Source of the DNA: Rhabdophis nuchalis | Taxonomy: Eukaryota > Chordata > Lepidosauria > Squamata > Natricidae | Assembly: GCA_039707465.1 (NCBI GenBank) | Contig: CM077644.1 | Span: 186,049,462-186,113,461 of the forward strand | Reading direction: 5' to 3' | DNA: 64,000 nt | Shown: one piece after another, positions 43,828 through 54,298 of the stretch | How positions within the stretch are numbered: position 1 is the stretch's first letter | Layout of the letters: every line of letters starts with the position of its first letter | Notes under the pieces: generated by a model | Told to the model about the DNA's origin: nothing | The model's input: the letters and a program-made list of their open reading frames with translations, nothing else | The model's database searches: none | Made by a program: the position numbers and the translations under genes

Positions 43828-44080
43828 AGTCATAGAGAGCAGTGCCCATCTCTGTTTCTTAGCTTAGGAAGCTAGCATAGTCCAAAAACACTTGTGTGGT
43901 CATGTGGTCAGCATGACTATATACAACAACTTGCATGGAACACTTTTATCTTCCCACCAAAATGGTGCCTATTTATCTACTCCCATTTGCATGCTTTCGA
44001 ACTGCTAGGTGGGCAGGAACTAGGGCAGGAACAGGAGTTTAGCCCATTGCTCAGAAGGTTGGCTGTTGAGACCCAGGTAC
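43828..44080 (-). mobile_element. Sauria-type tRNA SINE, diverged
   Basis: The complement of the family: 'cagtgcccatctctgtttc', 'gtggtcatgtggtcagcatg', 'cttcccaccaaaatgg', 'catgctttcgaactgc'. It lacks the ACCTTTACC tail, and the tRNA end is strongly diverged. Confidence 0.8.
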
Positions 44081-44208
44081 TGCATGACAGTGTGAGCTTC
44101 TGTTATTATTCCAGCATAAACTCATATTCCCTCTGCCCCACCCATGTTGTACCTGAATAAGATGACTGTCTGGAACATCTTGAGACTTGATTCCCACAGG
44201 GTTGTAGT

Positions 44209-44345
44209 CAGTGGTGGGATTCAAATAATTTAACAACTGGTTCTCTGCCCTAATGCTTTCTTCCTACAACCAGTTCACCAAACTGCTCAGAAAGTTAACA
44301 ACCGGTTTTCCTGAAGTGGTGCGAAGTGGCTGAATCCCACCACTG
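44209..44345. mobile_element. Short hAT-type MITE (GGTGGGATT family), perfect TSD
   Basis: A 137-bp element with ends CAGTGGTGGGATTCAAAT and GCTGAATCCCACCACTG. Octamers GTTGTAGT are identical (44201-44208 and 44346-44353). Internally 'ttaacaactggttctc' faces 'aaccggttttcc'. Confidence 0.95.
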
Positions 44346-44353
44346 GTTGTAGT

Positions 44354-45570
44354 TCTGATTCCTACCAGACGCATTGTAAACTTTCTTGTTTTGCAGAAAA
44401 ACTAACCACCAATTCTCATAAACCAGATCAAACCTTCTATATAATAGGTATATACTGTTATAATGTTTCAGCCATTATAAAAATGCCCAAGTAGAGTAAC
44501 TACATGTTTTGATACTCCAATAATACTACTTTGCCCTAATATTATATTTTATTAATCAAAATAATAGATCTAGATTGGTTATAATCTGTTTAGTACACAT
44601 TGGAATCTTGATTAGTCACTCATTTTTGAGGATCTGGGAAGAAAATTTTAAGGCACTTCAGTTTGGCCTAAGAATTTTTTTTTTAAATACAAAGTAAATA
44701 AGTAAAATAGACACTTTTTCTAAACACATTCACTTAATAACACGAATCAGGTCCACTATTACTTCTGTAAGCATGGAGCACTTAATATCAAGGGTGCAAA
44801 CAATGATTTGAGGCTCCAATTTTACTTTGAGGATCCAGGGTTGCACCTGTTGGGGTTTGTTTGTACCATAGTAACTATTCTCTTTGATTTGTGGAGCAGA
44901 GCGTACAATATAAAGGAAAAGAAAAAAGGATACAAATAAATGGCAGCTTTTAATACAGAAAAATGGAACAGGCAATTGATGTCTGTAGACATACCTCTTC
45001 TACTGACATCTGTGTTTTATTTTAACCCAGATTGTCAAGTAACTGAACTATGCATTCATCTTTATATGTCCCTATAAAGATGTTTTTCAAGGCAATCTGA
45101 ATACAAAAAAGCCATCTATTAAATAGCCTCTTTTCAGAACAACAAAGCTATAAACTCCTCAAAGTAACCAAGCATCTCTTCATTGTCAGCTTCTAACAAG
45201 CTTCCCTGCTTCATCTCCACATAGCTTTTTCCCCCTTTTGTTTTATATTGCTCAAATGTGAGGAGGGGGAGGGTTTTTTTGTCTTCTCTCTCTGTCTGGG
45301 AGGTGAGGGAGGGCTCCTGCGAGTTAATCACACTGGGAGATTTTAATTCCTGTCTCAAACAGAAGTGAGGACTGGCAAAATGTTCCACTTCTAAGACCAG
45401 GGATCCAGCAATTCTGAAATGCTGGGAGAGAGGATAGGGAGGGGGCAACAGGCAGAGAATGAGTATAGCAAAGCAGGAAAAACTGAGGTAGCTTTTGTCA
45501 AATTTGGTTATTGAATAATTTTTCCAGTAAAAGACAAGGATTGCTCAATTTTGAAATTGAGAACATTTGG
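44354..45570. other. Unique stretch with one coherent-looking ORF
   Basis: No repeat recognised. A 104-codon minus-strand ORF at 45134-45448 has mixed, non-repetitive composition and ends in an acidic segment (EADNEEMLGYFEEF), but I do not recognise it and there is no supporting context. Confidence 0.3.
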
Positions 45571-46951
45571 GAGCTTATTTATTTTATTTTATTTTATTTT
45601 ATTTTATTAAATTTATATCCCGCCCTTCTCCACAGAGACCCAGGGCGGCGCACAGGAAATTTAAAAAGCATACAAAATACAATAAATATAATTTAAAAAA
45701 CTATTAAATAATCCTATCCTGCGCTAAAACCACATTTTAAAACCCAATTTAAAACTACCTAAAAGTCCCCATGGGAGGTTAGGCTAGGCGGGCTTGTTGA
45801 AACAAATATGTCTTAAGACATTGGCGGAAGAGGCGGAGGTTGGTGATGGTACGTAGTTCAGGGGGTAGGTCATTCCAGAGGGCTGGACCCACCACAGAGA
45901 AGGCCCTTCCCCTGGGTGTCGCCAGTCAGCATTGTCCGGCCAACGGCACCCTGAGAAGGCCCTCTCTGTGGGAGCGTATCGGTCTAAGGGATGTATGGGG
46001 CAGGAGGCGGTCTCGCATATAACTAGGCCCCGAGCCATGAAGCGCTTTAAAGATGGTCGTCAAAACCTTGAAGCGCACCCGAAAGGCCACAGGAAGCCAA
46101 TGCAGCTCGCGCAGGATCGGTGTTATGTGGGAGCATCTAGTGACTCCCGTAATCACCCGCGCGGCTGCATTTTGGACTAGCTGTAGCTTTCGAGTGCACC
46201 TCAAGGCAAGCCCCATGTAGAGAGCATTACAGTAGTCGAGTCGGGACGTCACGAGAGCTTGAGTGACTATGCGAAGTGCAGCCCGGTCCAGTAAGGGCCG
46301 CAATTGGCGCATCAGGCGTACCTGATGAAACGCCCCCTGGCCACGGCCGCCACATGGTCCTCCATGGACAGCCGGGAATCCAGGAGGACACCCAAATTGC
46401 GCGCCCTCTCCACAGGGGCCGGTGTTTCGCCCCCAATGGCCAGAGTTGGAGTAATCTGGCTGAACCGGGGTGCCGGAAACCACAGCCACTCAGTCTTGGC
46501 AGGGTTGAGCTTGAGTTTGTTACCACCCATCCAGATCCGTATGGCTTCCAAACACCGAGACAGCACTTCGGCGGCATCGTTGGGGTGGTTTGGGGTGGAT
46601 ATGTACAACTGAGTATCATCAGCGTACAGATGGTGCTCCACCCCAAAACCACAGATGATCTTACCCAGCGGCTTCATATATGTGTTGAAAAGGAGGGGCG
46701 AGAGGACTGACCCCTGAGGAACCCCACATAAGAGAGGCCTCGAGGTCGACCTCTGTCCTCCCGTCAACACATATTGCGACCAGAGAGGTAGGACGAGAAC
46801 CACCGCAGAACGGTGCCTCCCAGCCCCAACCCCCCCAGTCGGTGCAATAGGATACCATGGTCGATGGTATCAAAAGCTGCCGAGAGGTCTAATAGGACTA
46901 GGATAGAGGAATAACCTCTATCCCGCGCCCTCCAGAGATCATCAACCAACT
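45571..46951 (-). mobile_element. L3/CR1-like LINE, 5'-truncated, frameshifted
   Basis: The minus-strand LINE has a TTTTA pentanucleotide tail (45571-45605 on the plus strand) and the 3' UTR variant GGAGAAGGGCGGGATATAAA, differing from the ATT-tailed subfamily at 21178. Truncated at 46951 within the RT finger region. It includes the unoccupied version of the target site used by the hAT at 29564. Confidence 0.92.
45784..46949 (-). pseudogene. LINE RT pseudogene with frameshifts
   Basis: Read from 46949 downward: ALVDDL-like start, [14 protein letters not shown] (motif A), then a frame change near 46790 to [14 protein letters not shown] (motif B), [10 protein letters not shown] (motif C) and LKLNPAKTEWLWF, a second frame change near 46330-46480 to [18 protein letters not shown], and a last one before the C-terminus. 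At least two indels are present. Compared with the 21380 copy it belongs to a related but distinct subfamily. Confidence 0.9.
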
Positions 46952-47514
46952 CAGCTCCAGGATATAGTTATAGAGAATTGAAAACTAAGAGAGTAAATAA
47001 ATATATTATCTTTTATCTGGCTAAAATTAATGATTAGAACAAGATCCTGTGGAAACAAGGACAAAATTAATGCTTTGGGTCTTACAAAACTTCAAGGAAT
47101 GGATGTATACCTCAAAACCTGCTACAACAGCAAAATCAACCTGAAAGATTTTGGGAACTATTGGGATGCTTCTAAGGACATCATTTTCTCCATTTAACCC
47201 CCCCACCAAAAGTACTGAAACATTTTGGGGAAGGGGTATGGATAAAGTCTGAGAGCGACAGAATTAACTCTGGGAGTTTCATGTGACAATTTGATAACAT
47301 TGATCTACTGAGACATGAACTTTAACATGTACTATATCTGCACTGCCTGATTGCTCCATCAGTGGGGAATTGTTGCTGGAAGCAGAAATGGACACATTAT
47401 TCCCTGTTCATCTCTCACTCACCTTCCAGGTGAATGGAGCGTTTTGTTCTGTTCCATTTCTGAAGTACAGGTTTCCCTACTGTGGATGATCGAGCCTTTG
47501 AGTCAGTCTTGATT
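46952..47514. other. Unique stretch
   Basis: Nothing recognised. Confidence 0.4.
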
Positions 47515-47695
47515 CCTAATGACTGTCTGGATGAGGCCCTGCTGTTTTCTTGCCAAGTCTATTACCTCCTTCCAATGGCTGAGAGATAGTGATTGGTCCA
47601 AGGGCCTCTCACTTATTTATGCCTCAGGCAGGACTACAATCACATCTCCTGGCTTCCAGCTTGACGTGTCAACCACTGTAACTAAATTGTTTCTC
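47515..47695 (-). mobile_element. MIR/CORE-SINE-like remnant
   Basis: Shows 'gatgaggccctgctgttttc', 'gcctcaggcaggactac' and 'gtcaaccactgtaactaaa', parallel to 43030. Diverged, with approximate limits. Confidence 0.5.
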
Positions 47696-47702
47696 CTACA
47701 CC

Positions 47703-48035
47703 AAATTAAGGGACATGGTGGCTCAGGGGCTAAGATGCTGAGCTTGTCAATCAGAAAGGTCAGTAGTTTGGCAGTTAGAATCTCTAGTGCCTTGTAACAG
47801 AGTGAGCTCCCGTTACTTGTCCCAGCTTCTGCCAACCTAGCAGTTCGAAAGCATGTAAAATGCAAGTAGAAAAATAGGAACCACCTTTGGTGGGAGGAAG
47901 GTAACAGTGCTGGCCACATGACCACAGAGATATCTTCGGACAGCGCTGGCTTTTTGGCTTAGAAACTGAGATGAGCACTGGCCCTAAAGTCAGGAATGAC
48001 TAGCACATATGTACGAGGGGAACCTTTACCTTAAC
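47703..48035 (+). mobile_element. Sauria-type tRNA SINE, nearly complete
   Basis: Starts GACATGGTGGCTCAGG GGCTAAGATGC, with a tRNA-like head, then 'gtgagctcccgttacttgtc', 'aacctagcagttcgaaagc', 'ccacctttggtggga', 'cacatgaccacagag', and ends in the BovB-like 'caggaatgactagcac' and ACCTTTACCTTAACC. The SINE is mobilised by an RTE/BovB LINE (family knowledge). Confidence 0.92.
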
Positions 48036-49408
48036 CTCATGTCACTACAAATATTCCTCCCTTCCTGGACTACAGCACTTCAGTTTGTTGCAAGCTGATC
48101 TTAGCAGTTCATTGGATATTTTGCAGAGGAAAGACTACACCTTCAACTGAAACAAAGCTTACAATTAACGCTAATACCTTTTAGATTGCACATTTACCCT
48201 GACTGTTGCAATAGCATAGAGACTTTTGCTCATAAGACAAATATTGGTTGGTTGAAACTTTACAAACAACTTTATTTTTTTTCCTTCCAGGCTTGCTTCT
48301 TCTGTCCATACTTTGTTCCACTGTTCTTTCACCTTTCCAAGACTAACATTCACCCATCACGGCTGGCCAAATTACTACCTACTCAGCCGAACCAGTCCAA
48401 ACTGATAGGAACCCACCTCTGATACCCATAGCTGCTAAATAATGAAGTTAAGGATAAAAACGTTTCTATCAGTAGAAAATCAGTGGAATTATGGGGCAGC
48501 ATTTACCAAGAAGATAAAGCAAAGGGAGAAGTAGGTCCATGCTTGGACCAAAACTCTTGCAATCTGTTAGCAAAGTATCTTAGCATAGATGGGGTTTTAA
48601 AAAGCTTGTTTAGAATCAGTGTGACCTGAGTGCAGGACAGGAGCAGTTTAAAGAGTAAGTGTGGATATGCAGTAGGTATAAAGTGGATGGCCCTGAATCA
48701 GAAGGCAGGTGACGAATCTGAAGCTACTTCTCTTCAAGGATAGTGTTTCTCAATCTTGGCAGCCTTATATTGTGTGGATTTCAACTTTCAGAATTCCCCA
48801 TCTACCCTGTTCAAACATGAAACACTTGCAGGAGCTTCATAATGGCAGCTGATTCTTATTCATTCTATTAAAAACCACAATAAGAATATTTGGGAAACTT
48901 CAAAGCAAAAAAAAAGGAGTTAGCTCCATTGAATTTGAGAATTCAAGGAACATTTAGTCCAGATTAGCTAACCTAAATTTTGTTAAAGGCCAGAGATGTA
49001 CTAAACACATTACTTACTGTACTTTAGCAGATGTAATTTTTTAATGAGTGCAGGAATTGCTTGTAAATAACTTGAATAAAATTGTTGCAGAATTTCCCCC
49101 CAAAATAAACATGATAGGGTTGTTTCCCAGACTTCGATTGAAATTCTGTTTTCTAAGAATAAAGCTGTTAGTCATTTAAAAGTCTTTTTAAAAGGACAAG
49201 GAACAAGAGACACTATTGCTGATGCACCCTGGATAATTAAGAAAGCCAAAGAATATCAAAAAGAATGAAGGCCCTGAGTTGTTTCTTGCATTGTATATTT
49301 TAATTGTTTTATAATATTGCTTTTATGTGGAGAGTTTGCCATCTAGAATTATGTATATAAGTTTCATTAATTTTAAAAAGACCTATTCTCTTTTTAAAAT
49401 ATTTTATC

Positions 49409-49410
<2 letters not shown>
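48036..49410. other. Unique stretch with a partial hAT
   Basis: At 48358-48421 lies the right half of the hAT family seen at 28875 ('ccaaattactacctactc' to AACCCACCTCTG). A single hAT hairpin arm remnant is at 48744-48800. Otherwise nothing recognised. Confidence 0.5.
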
Positions 49411-49411
<1 letters not shown>

Positions 49412-49495
<84 letters not shown>

Positions 49496-49519
49496 CACAC
49501 ACACACACACACACACACA
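49412..49519. repeat. (CT)n-(CTAT)n-(CA)n compound microsatellite
   Basis: About 36 CT units, four CTAT units and about 12 CA units, directly abutting the 5' end of a SINE. Confidence 0.97.
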
Positions 49520-49738
49520 AGAGCTGCGGTGGCACAGTGGTTAGAGTGCAGTACTGCAGGCTACTTCTGCTGATCACTGGCTGCCTACAGTTTGGCAGTT
49601 CAAATCTCACCAGGCTCAACCTTGATCCTGGTGAGATTTGAACTGCCAAACTTCCATCCTTCCTAGGTTGGTAAAATGAGGACTCAGGTTGTTGGGGGCA
49701 ATATGCTGACTCTGTAAACAGCTTAGAGAGGGCTGCTT
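49520..49738 (+). mobile_element. Squamate tRNA SINE with internal inverted duplication
   Basis: The head GTGGCACAGTGGTTAGAGTG (tRNA A-box region) is followed by the B-box region 'gttcaaatctcaccagg'. A 25-bp segment (49590-49614) is then present again as its exact reverse complement (49627-49651) with a 12-nt spacer, replacing the normal 'ggttgactcagcc'. The element continues with GGTAAAATGAGGACTCAGG and ends early at 'gagagggctgc'. Confidence 0.9.
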
Positions 49739-49744
49739 CATATA

Positions 49745-50090
49745 TTGAAATACTGTGGATGTGAGATTAGAATGGTTTAAAATTGGAAAAAGAAATATCA
49801 ATAACCTGCACTATTGGTACTTTGATAGCTGAAAATGCAGATGAACTGCAAATTCTAGTAATGAAACTCGAAAACCTCAGTAGAAATTGTGAGTAAGGGT
49901 AAATATAAAGAAGACCAAACTTATAACAATGGGTACAAGCAACCAGCCATTGGATTGGCAAGGAATACAGTATGTTAAGCTACTAGGCATAGCTAAGAAA
50001 ACAAATAGACCATTCAACAAATTAATCCAGGAGTCTCACCCATGGCATAAATAACAAGCTCAAGGTATAAGATTTTGAATATATTATGGA
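49745..50090 (+). pseudogene. RTE-clade LINE reverse-transcriptase fragment
   Basis: The plus strand translates as NINNL, then TLIAENADELQILVMKLENL, a frame change, then VNIKKTKLITMG and KLLGIAKKTNRPFNKLI. NNL..(YADD)TLIAE and (L/V)NIKKTK are the motif C to motif D layout of RTE-like reverse transcriptases. The catalytic YADD codons are destroyed (CHYWYFD-like sequence stands in their place) and at least two frame breaks exist. It may belong to the family whose C-terminus lies at 55399. Confidence 0.75.
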
Positions 50091-50381
50091 AAGAGCCATT
50101 TTCTTTGAGAAGCCCATATTCCTGGAAGTGATAGGGGAAAAAGGGAAAATGATCAGCCTCAATAATTCCATCCCTAAAATTGTGCCATCTAGTGAGAATT
50201 CAGAACATTCCACCCATTGGCAATTTGATAGGCCCCCACCCTTATAGACTTTCGGAAGGACATTAAGACCTGGCTTTTTACTCAGATGCTGGGATTGTAT
50301 AAGCAGAAAGTGTGGAAAGAAGGCAGATCAACCTGCTGTGGGTATCCCAGAATGATTAAAATGCAAGGTTCTTGTTTTACT

Positions 50382-50900
50382 GAGCCACAGTGGCACAGTG
50401 GTTAGACTCAGCGGTGGGATGCAACCAGTTTAACAAGCGGATTGGTGAGTGTGCGCTTTGTGTGCGTGGTTTGCACATGCATGGAGCATTCAAACAACGA
50501 CCTTTTAAAGCTTCAAAACATACTTCTATGTCAGCACCTGTGAGTAAAACAGCTGACATGCGGCAATCTGCTGTGGTACGTGAAGCAGCTGAGCTAGGAC
50601 AGGAAAGCGCAAAGGTGGGTGGGCAGGGCCAAATGCTCACTGGAACTACCGGTTCGCCTGAACTGTTCCAAAACAGCTGAATCCCACCCCTGGTTAGACT
50701 GCAGTATTGCAGGCTAATTCTGCTTAATGCTGAGTGCCAGCAATTTGCAGTTCGAGTCCCACTGGCTCAAGGTTGACTCAACCTTCCATCTGTCCAAGGT
50801 TGGTATAATGAGGACCCAGATTGTTGGGGGTAATATGGCCACACTGTAAAACTACTTAGACAGGGATTAAAGCACTGTGAAGCGGTATATAAGTCTAAGG
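50382..50900 (+). mobile_element. Squamate tRNA SINE split by a hAT element
   Basis: The head GAGCCACAGTGGCACAGTGG (50382-50400) and body GCAGTATTGCAGGCTAATTC onward (from 50701) are one SINE once the 50409-50692 hAT is removed. It ends GTATATAAGTCTAA. Flanks GGTTCTTGTTTTACT (before) and GGTTGTTTCACT (after) look like a decayed target duplication in the host LINE. Confidence 0.9.
50409..50692. mobile_element. hAT-type element inside the SINE, perfect TSD
   Basis: Ends CAGCGGTGGGAT and ATCCCACCCCTG. Octamers GTTAGACT are identical (50401-50408 and 50693-50700). This octamer is SINE sequence and occurs once in the unsplit SINE (GTTAGAGT at 49541), so the insertion is certain. Confidence 0.97.
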
Positions 50901-50985
50901 TTGTTTCACTGTGTTTGTTTCTATGATTGTTTTAATTATTGGTTTCAATGTTACTGTGAGCTGTCCAGAGTTGCTAAGGATGGAT

Positions 50986-51953
50986 TTCATTACAGAAGCA
51001 AGAAGGGGCACCATGGGAAAGGCTAAATGGGCTAATTTGGGAACAGACCATCCTGGAGAAGAATGTACGTACATCCACTAAGTGAGGGCACTAATTTAAT
51101 CATCTATAATAAAAACAAAACAAAATAAAATTTCTATTATGGCTTCAGTGAAGTTAAGTGCTATTGTCCTGGTCTCAATGTCCAGGACATAGAGCTTCTT
51201 TCCAAATTCCAGTTAAATTGCTAAGTATATGTATTTGTACTAAAATTTGTACTTTTCTTATAAATCAGTTAAAAAATTGACATTTCTGTGAATATTTTCA
51301 ACCAAATCATCCCTGGTAATTAATGGTTTATCAGACTTCTTACCTATGATTAAGTGAGGTAGCATTTCTTTGTTAATTAAACATGGCTTAACAATGACAC
51401 CGATGTGGTAGATAGAAAATTATGTGTTAGTTTAAAAAAAAACAAAAAAAAAACCACTTGGCTTTTGTGGCCAATTACATATCTCATAAAATGATGGAAA
51501 AACACACTTAGTGTAGATGGAAAGGAAGGAAGTGCTTGGAATTGGTAACTTCTATAGTGTCCTAGAAATAGACCTTCCCTGCAGATATTTGTCCTATTTC
51601 ACAGTAATCCTTTCTTTAAGATACAAAGGTAACAATGTCAAGAGGAAGTGGAGAGCGTTGTTCAACAGATGAGTTTGCTTGTCTCTTTCCGGCTGATATC
51701 TTCTTTAGCAAATATTTAGTAGTCCCACTTTGGTAGGGTGATACCACAAGGGTATACAAACGGTGAGTCTGAGACTTTCTCAATTATTTGCAAATAAGGA
51801 AGCCTATGTGCCAGAGGTTTGCACCTTCTGACTTGTGCGATTACAGACTTGATTATATATATCACAATACTTGCATAGTCTGTTTTCCTGTTGAGAGCCC
51901 TTGGTGCTCCCCAATCTTGCCTTTCTTCCTGTTAATATACTAGAAATGAGAAA
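50986..51953. other. Unique AT-rich stretch
   Basis: Nothing recognised. Confidence 0.45.
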
Positions 51954-52029
51954 TACCGTATTTTTCGGAGTATAAGACGCATCGAAGTATAAGACGCACC
52001 AAGGTTTTGAAGAGGCAAATCGCAAAAAA

Positions 52030-52600
52030 AGTAGGTAGGTAGGTAGGTAGATAGAGGGAGAAAAAAAAGAGAAAAAAAGAGAAATACGAAAGGTAGGTAG
52101 ATAAAGGGATAGAGAGAGAGAGAGAAATAGAAAGAAATACAGTAGGTAGGTAGGGGAAGAGAGAGTAGGTAGGTAGGTAAGTAGGTAAAGGGATATATAG
52201 AGAGAGAAATAGAGAGGGAGAGAGAAATACAGTAGGTAGGTAGGTAGCTAGAGTGAGTGTCTGTGTAGGTAGGTAGGTAGATAAAAGGGGAGAGAAATAC
52301 AGTAGGTATGTAGGGGAGAGGGAGAATGTGTGTGTGTGTGTGTAGGTAGGTAGGTAGAAAGATAGAGAGAGAAATAGAAAGATAGAGAAATACAGTAGGT
52401 AGGTAGGGAGAGAGAGTGTGTGTGTAGGTAGGTAGGTAGGATAGAGAGAGAAATAGAAAGAGAGAGAGAAATACAAAAGGTATGTAGAGGAAGAGGGAGA
52501 ATGTGTGTGTACTGTAGGTAGGTAGAATGATGAGGGAAATAGAGAGAGAAGTACAGTAGGTAGGATGGAAGAGAGAGAGAGTGTGTGTAGGTAGAAGTAT
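52030..52600. repeat. TAGG/TAGA/GAGA complex repeat zone
   Basis: A higher-order array in which (TAGG)n, GATAGAGAGAGAAATA and TGTGTGTAGG blocks alternate every 60-80 bp, with 'gaaatacagtaggtagg' recurring at least six times. Minus-strand ORFs up to 290 codons rich in L, Y, P, S and T are by-products. Confidence 0.95.
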
Positions 52601-52610
52601 ATATATAGAG

Positions 52611-52611
<1 letters not shown>

Positions 52612-52677
<66 letters not shown>

Positions 52678-52711
52678 TGTATGTATGTATGTATGTATGT
52701 ATGTATGTATG

Positions 52712-52784
<73 letters not shown>
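52612..52784. repeat. (AT)n-(ATGT)n-(AT)n microsatellite
   Basis: About 38 bp of AT, 65 bp of ATGT and about 70 bp of AT repeats, directly abutting the 3' end of the Penelope-like fragment. Confidence 0.97.
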
Positions 52785-52789
<5 letters not shown>

Positions 52790-53320
52790 TTCGTAGGTTT
52801 TCACGGGTATAGGTATGTAGATTTTGGTTTATTCGGGTCTTTTCCCGTGTAAAATTAAAGGTGTTTTTGCAACGTTTCGATGGGATCACCCCCATCATCA
52901 TCAGGCTTTGGCTTCTGCCTTTTGCAAATGAACTGCATTTGAAATGGCAGTTTTTCTGTAAGTGGAGGTGGGAGGGGTTGGAATGTTGGCTCTGCTACTT
53001 TTAAACCGATTGGTTGGCTGATTTGCCACATCCTGATTGGTAGCTGGAGTTTGTTGAGAGTGATTGATGATGGTGTCAGTGTTTGTGGCCGGGACTTGTT
53101 TAGTGGCTGGGACTCGTTTAGTGGCCAGGGTTTGTTTAGTGGCCGGGACTCGTTTAGTGGCCAGAGCTGGTTTCAGATGTCTGGCAGGCGGGAGACATCA
53201 TATTTTGGGGATGTTTTTCTATTTCAATAGCTTCCATAATCATTCTCCTGTTGGAGTGTTCAGTCCTGGAGAGCAATTTGGTTTTTTCAAAGTCAATTTG
53301 ATGACCTGTTGCTGTTTTTT
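52785..53320 (-). mobile_element. Penelope-like element 3' fragment
   Basis: The minus strand translates as GHQIDFEKTKLLSRTEHSNR, then MIMEAIEIEKHPQN, the segment following the GIY-YIG endonuclease core in Penelope-like retroelements (R..(I/M)(R/M)EAIEI.KHP). Downstream in element orientation come 'gatcccatcgaaacgttgc' and 'acccgtgaaaacctacg' at the 3' end. Stops interrupt the part encoding GH*TSP repeats (53080-53170, an 18-bp GTTTAGTGGCC minisatellite). Coordinates are approximate. Confidence 0.72.
53080..53170. repeat. 18-bp minisatellite, about 5 units
   Basis: The unit TGGCCGGGACTCGTTTAG is repeated with small changes within the Penelope-like fragment. Confidence 0.85.
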
Positions 53321-53707
53321 TTTTTAAATAAAAAGCATAAGTAGCCTTGGGGGGGGGCTTGCAGAGTGCTCCTGGGGGGTGGGTGAAAAATGAGCAAAAA
53401 CCCCGTCCCGTTTACCCAGGAAGCCTCCATAAGGCTCGGCACAGACAGTTTGGTGAAGGGGGCGGGGTTCCAGGAGGCAAAAAGGCTGGGGGAGGGGGAA
53501 ACGGGCCCGTTTGAGACTAATTTCTGCCCTCCCCAGCCCCCAGGGGTTCTCTGGAAGCCTTCACAGGACTAGGCACAGCCAGTTTGGTGAAGGGGGTGGG
53601 GTTCCAGGAGGCAAAAAAATGCTGTATTCGATGTATAAGACACACCCAGATTTTCAGCCTCTTTTTAGAGGAAAAAAGGTGCGTCTTATACTCCGAAAAA
53701 TACGGTA

Positions 53708-53945
53708 GGTGGTGGCTGCAATTCACTGTCCCAACCTTTTGGAGAGTCACAGAGTCTATCCAATGATGAAGTGATGACATCAGAATGAATGGAGCCAACA
53801 CCTTTAAAGTTGTGTTCTTTTGGGGGGAGGGGGAGAGGTTTAAAACTAGCAATTAAAATCATGGTTTTAGGAAATCCTTTTTGTAGGGACTGGAGATTTT
53901 AAGGATAAAAGTGGGATTGATTTATAGCCATTTTGCAATGAAATT
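53708..53945. other. Short unique spacer
   Basis: Nothing recognised. Confidence 0.4.

Positions 53946-53947
<2 letters not shown>

Positions 53948-54013
<66 letters not shown>
53948..54013. repeat. (AAT)n microsatellite from LINE tail
   Basis: About 22 AAT units at the LINE 3' end. Confidence 0.95.
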
Positions 54014-54090
54014 TTTAATTTTAATTTATAAACCGCTCTCTCTCCCTGAAGGGACTCGAGGCGGTGCACAGGGAATTAAAAAATAGATGT

Positions 54091-54298
54091 ATTTATTTTA
54101 TTTTTATTTATTTTATTCAATTTATATCCCGCCCTTCTCCAAAAGGACCCAGGGCGGCGCACAGGAATATTAAAACAGTATACAAAAATAATACAAAATA
54201 CATAAATTTAAAAAGCTATTAAATAACACAAAACCTGCACTAAAACCAAATTAAATCCCTCATTTAAAACTGTCTAGTATTAGTCCCAGCGGAGGCTA
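54091..54298 (-). mobile_element. L3/CR1-like LINE 3' tail (TTTTA type) nested in another LINE
   Basis: A 208-bp 3' end of the second LINE subfamily ('atcccgcccttctccaaaa', 'ccagggcggcgcacagg') sits within the 3' UTR of the ATT-tailed copy. ATGTAT at both junctions (about 54086 and 54296) is a candidate short target duplication. Confidence 0.8.

Larger units (their letters stand above)
50215..50985 (+). mobile_element. L2/CR1-like LINE 3' end, split by a SINE
   Basis: The left part encodes TFGRTLRPGF-like debris with 'actttcggaaggacattaag' and 'acctggctttttactcag' (FRKDIKTWLFTQ, the common C-terminus of L2/CR1-group ORFs). The right part (50900-50985) has 'tttcaatgttactgtgagct' and 'gtccagagttgctaagg', the matching 3' UTR. 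In between is a tRNA SINE, itself split by a hAT. Confidence 0.65.
51956..53705. mobile_element. TA-flanked TIR element expanded by microsatellite and Penelope-like DNA
   Basis: The ends are exact inverted repeats of about 25 bp beginning CCGTATTTTTCGGAGTATAA, with TA on each side (51954-51955 and 53706-53707). A 461-bp relative lies at 58193. TA duplication plus TIR suggests a Tc1/mariner-type nonautonomous element (inferred). Of its 1750 bp, about 770 bp is TAGG/GAGA/AT/ATGT repeat and about 530 bp a Penelope-like fragment. The right part holds two copies of a block around 'cagtttggtgaaggggg' (53440 and 53580). Confidence 0.88.

Noticed and set aside
43894..44160. 88-codon ORF
   Set aside because: It lies across a Sauria SINE in antisense.
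45134..45448. 104-codon minus-strand ORF with an acidic end
   Set aside because: It looks somewhat protein-like but has no recognised homology, neighbours or splice context. Left as a note in the unique-stretch entry.
51932..52901. ORFs of 178-290 codons rich in Y, L, P, S and T on the minus strand
   Set aside because: They come from TAGG/GAGA/AT repeats with no stop codons in that phase and have no domain.
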